A stretch of 14,767 nt of DNA. It comes from CAZWVR01 sp964637235 (lineage in GTDB: Bacteria; Bacteroidota; Bacteroidia; Bacteroidales; S143-33). Every line of letters starts with the position of its first letter. The stretch's first letter is position 1. Below the pieces are notes generated by a model, which saw only the letters and a list, made by a program, of their open reading frames with translations, ran no database searches and was not told where the DNA came from. Shown here piece after piece: positions 14,691 through 14,767 of this stretch. The stretch lies in the NCBI GenBank assembly GCA_964637235.1, contig CAZWVR010000061.1:1-14767 (forward strand). Reading direction: 5' to 3'. A program made the translations under genes and the position numbers.

Positions 14691-14767
14691 AGGGCGTGTC
14701 CCTCACTGCGTTCGGGTCGGGCTACGGCTTGTATCCCGCATTGTTTCGGCAGGTGGCACTATTTCGC
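14691..14767. repeat. GC-rich structured intergenic repeat, copy B (truncated by the window edge)
   Basis: This copy begins AGGGCGTGTCCC (14691-14702), then TTCGGGTCGGG (14711-14721) and GGCTTGTAT (14726-14734), the same order as copy A at 3039-3094. Both copies are preceded by a T-run (ATTTTTT). After GTATCCC the interior differs from copy A (a GTTTCGGCAGGTGGCAC stretch at 14742-14758). No coding frame is convincing. The right half lies outside the window. Confidence 0.7.

Noticed and set aside
1..14767. tRNA, rRNA, transposase or phage genes
   Set aside because: Reading both strands, no cloverleaf with a TTCGA arm, rRNA core segment or mobile-element protein was found.

Overview
The window looks like chromosomal DNA from a low-GC member of the Bacteroidota, possibly Bacteroidales-like (the order is a guess). 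The evidence is an outer-membrane TonB-dependent receptor with an N-terminal carboxypeptidase-like domain, two large lipoproteins, start codons preceded by A-rich leaders rather than Shine-Dalgarno sequences, and a -33/-7 type promoter candidate (TTTG / TAnnTTTG) upstream of the receptor. Nearly all genes lie on the minus strand. Coding and intergenic DNA is AT-rich except for two sharply GC-rich intergenic islands.

Layout from left to right. The 3' tail of a plus-strand gene (2-106) meets a minus-strand cluster across a long hairpin (115-148). In transcription order that cluster is an unknown membrane-anchored protein (2365-2973), dprA (1265-2365) and gcvT (160-1254), tightly packed with a TAATG stop/start overlap. 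Next comes a GC-rich structured repeat (3039-3305) and a strong terminator (3311-3340) for the TonB-dependent receptor (3348-6044). A divergent plus-strand gene (6191-6574) encodes a small DUF4870-type membrane protein. It ends 2 bp from a convergent ZIP-family metal transporter (6577-7389) that has a full set of binuclear-site ligands. Two tandem paralogous lipoproteins follow (7497-9071 and 9400-11007), each with a fibronectin III-like domain and exactly seven repeats of about 58 residues, consistent with a seven-bladed beta-propeller. Last are the housekeeping genes rimM (11238-11789), sppA (11886-13667, start revised from an upstream TTG) and obg (13679-14683). A second, truncated copy of the GC-rich repeat abuts the obg start codon and runs off the window.

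Functionally the window mixes core functions with envelope functions. The core genes cover one-carbon metabolism (GcvT), DNA uptake and recombination (DprA), ribosome maturation (RimM, Obg) and membrane proteolysis (SppA). The envelope genes cover TonB-dependent uptake, metal transport and propeller lipoproteins. No phage, CRISPR, toxin-antitoxin, transposase, tRNA or rRNA is visible. The least explained signal is the GC-rich repeat. Its two copies share a conserved left end (AGGGCGTRTCCC, TTCGGGTCGGG, GCTTGTAT) but have different interiors. The complete copy can fold into a three-way junction with long paired arms, and both copies lie upstream of minus-strand genes in the same orientation.
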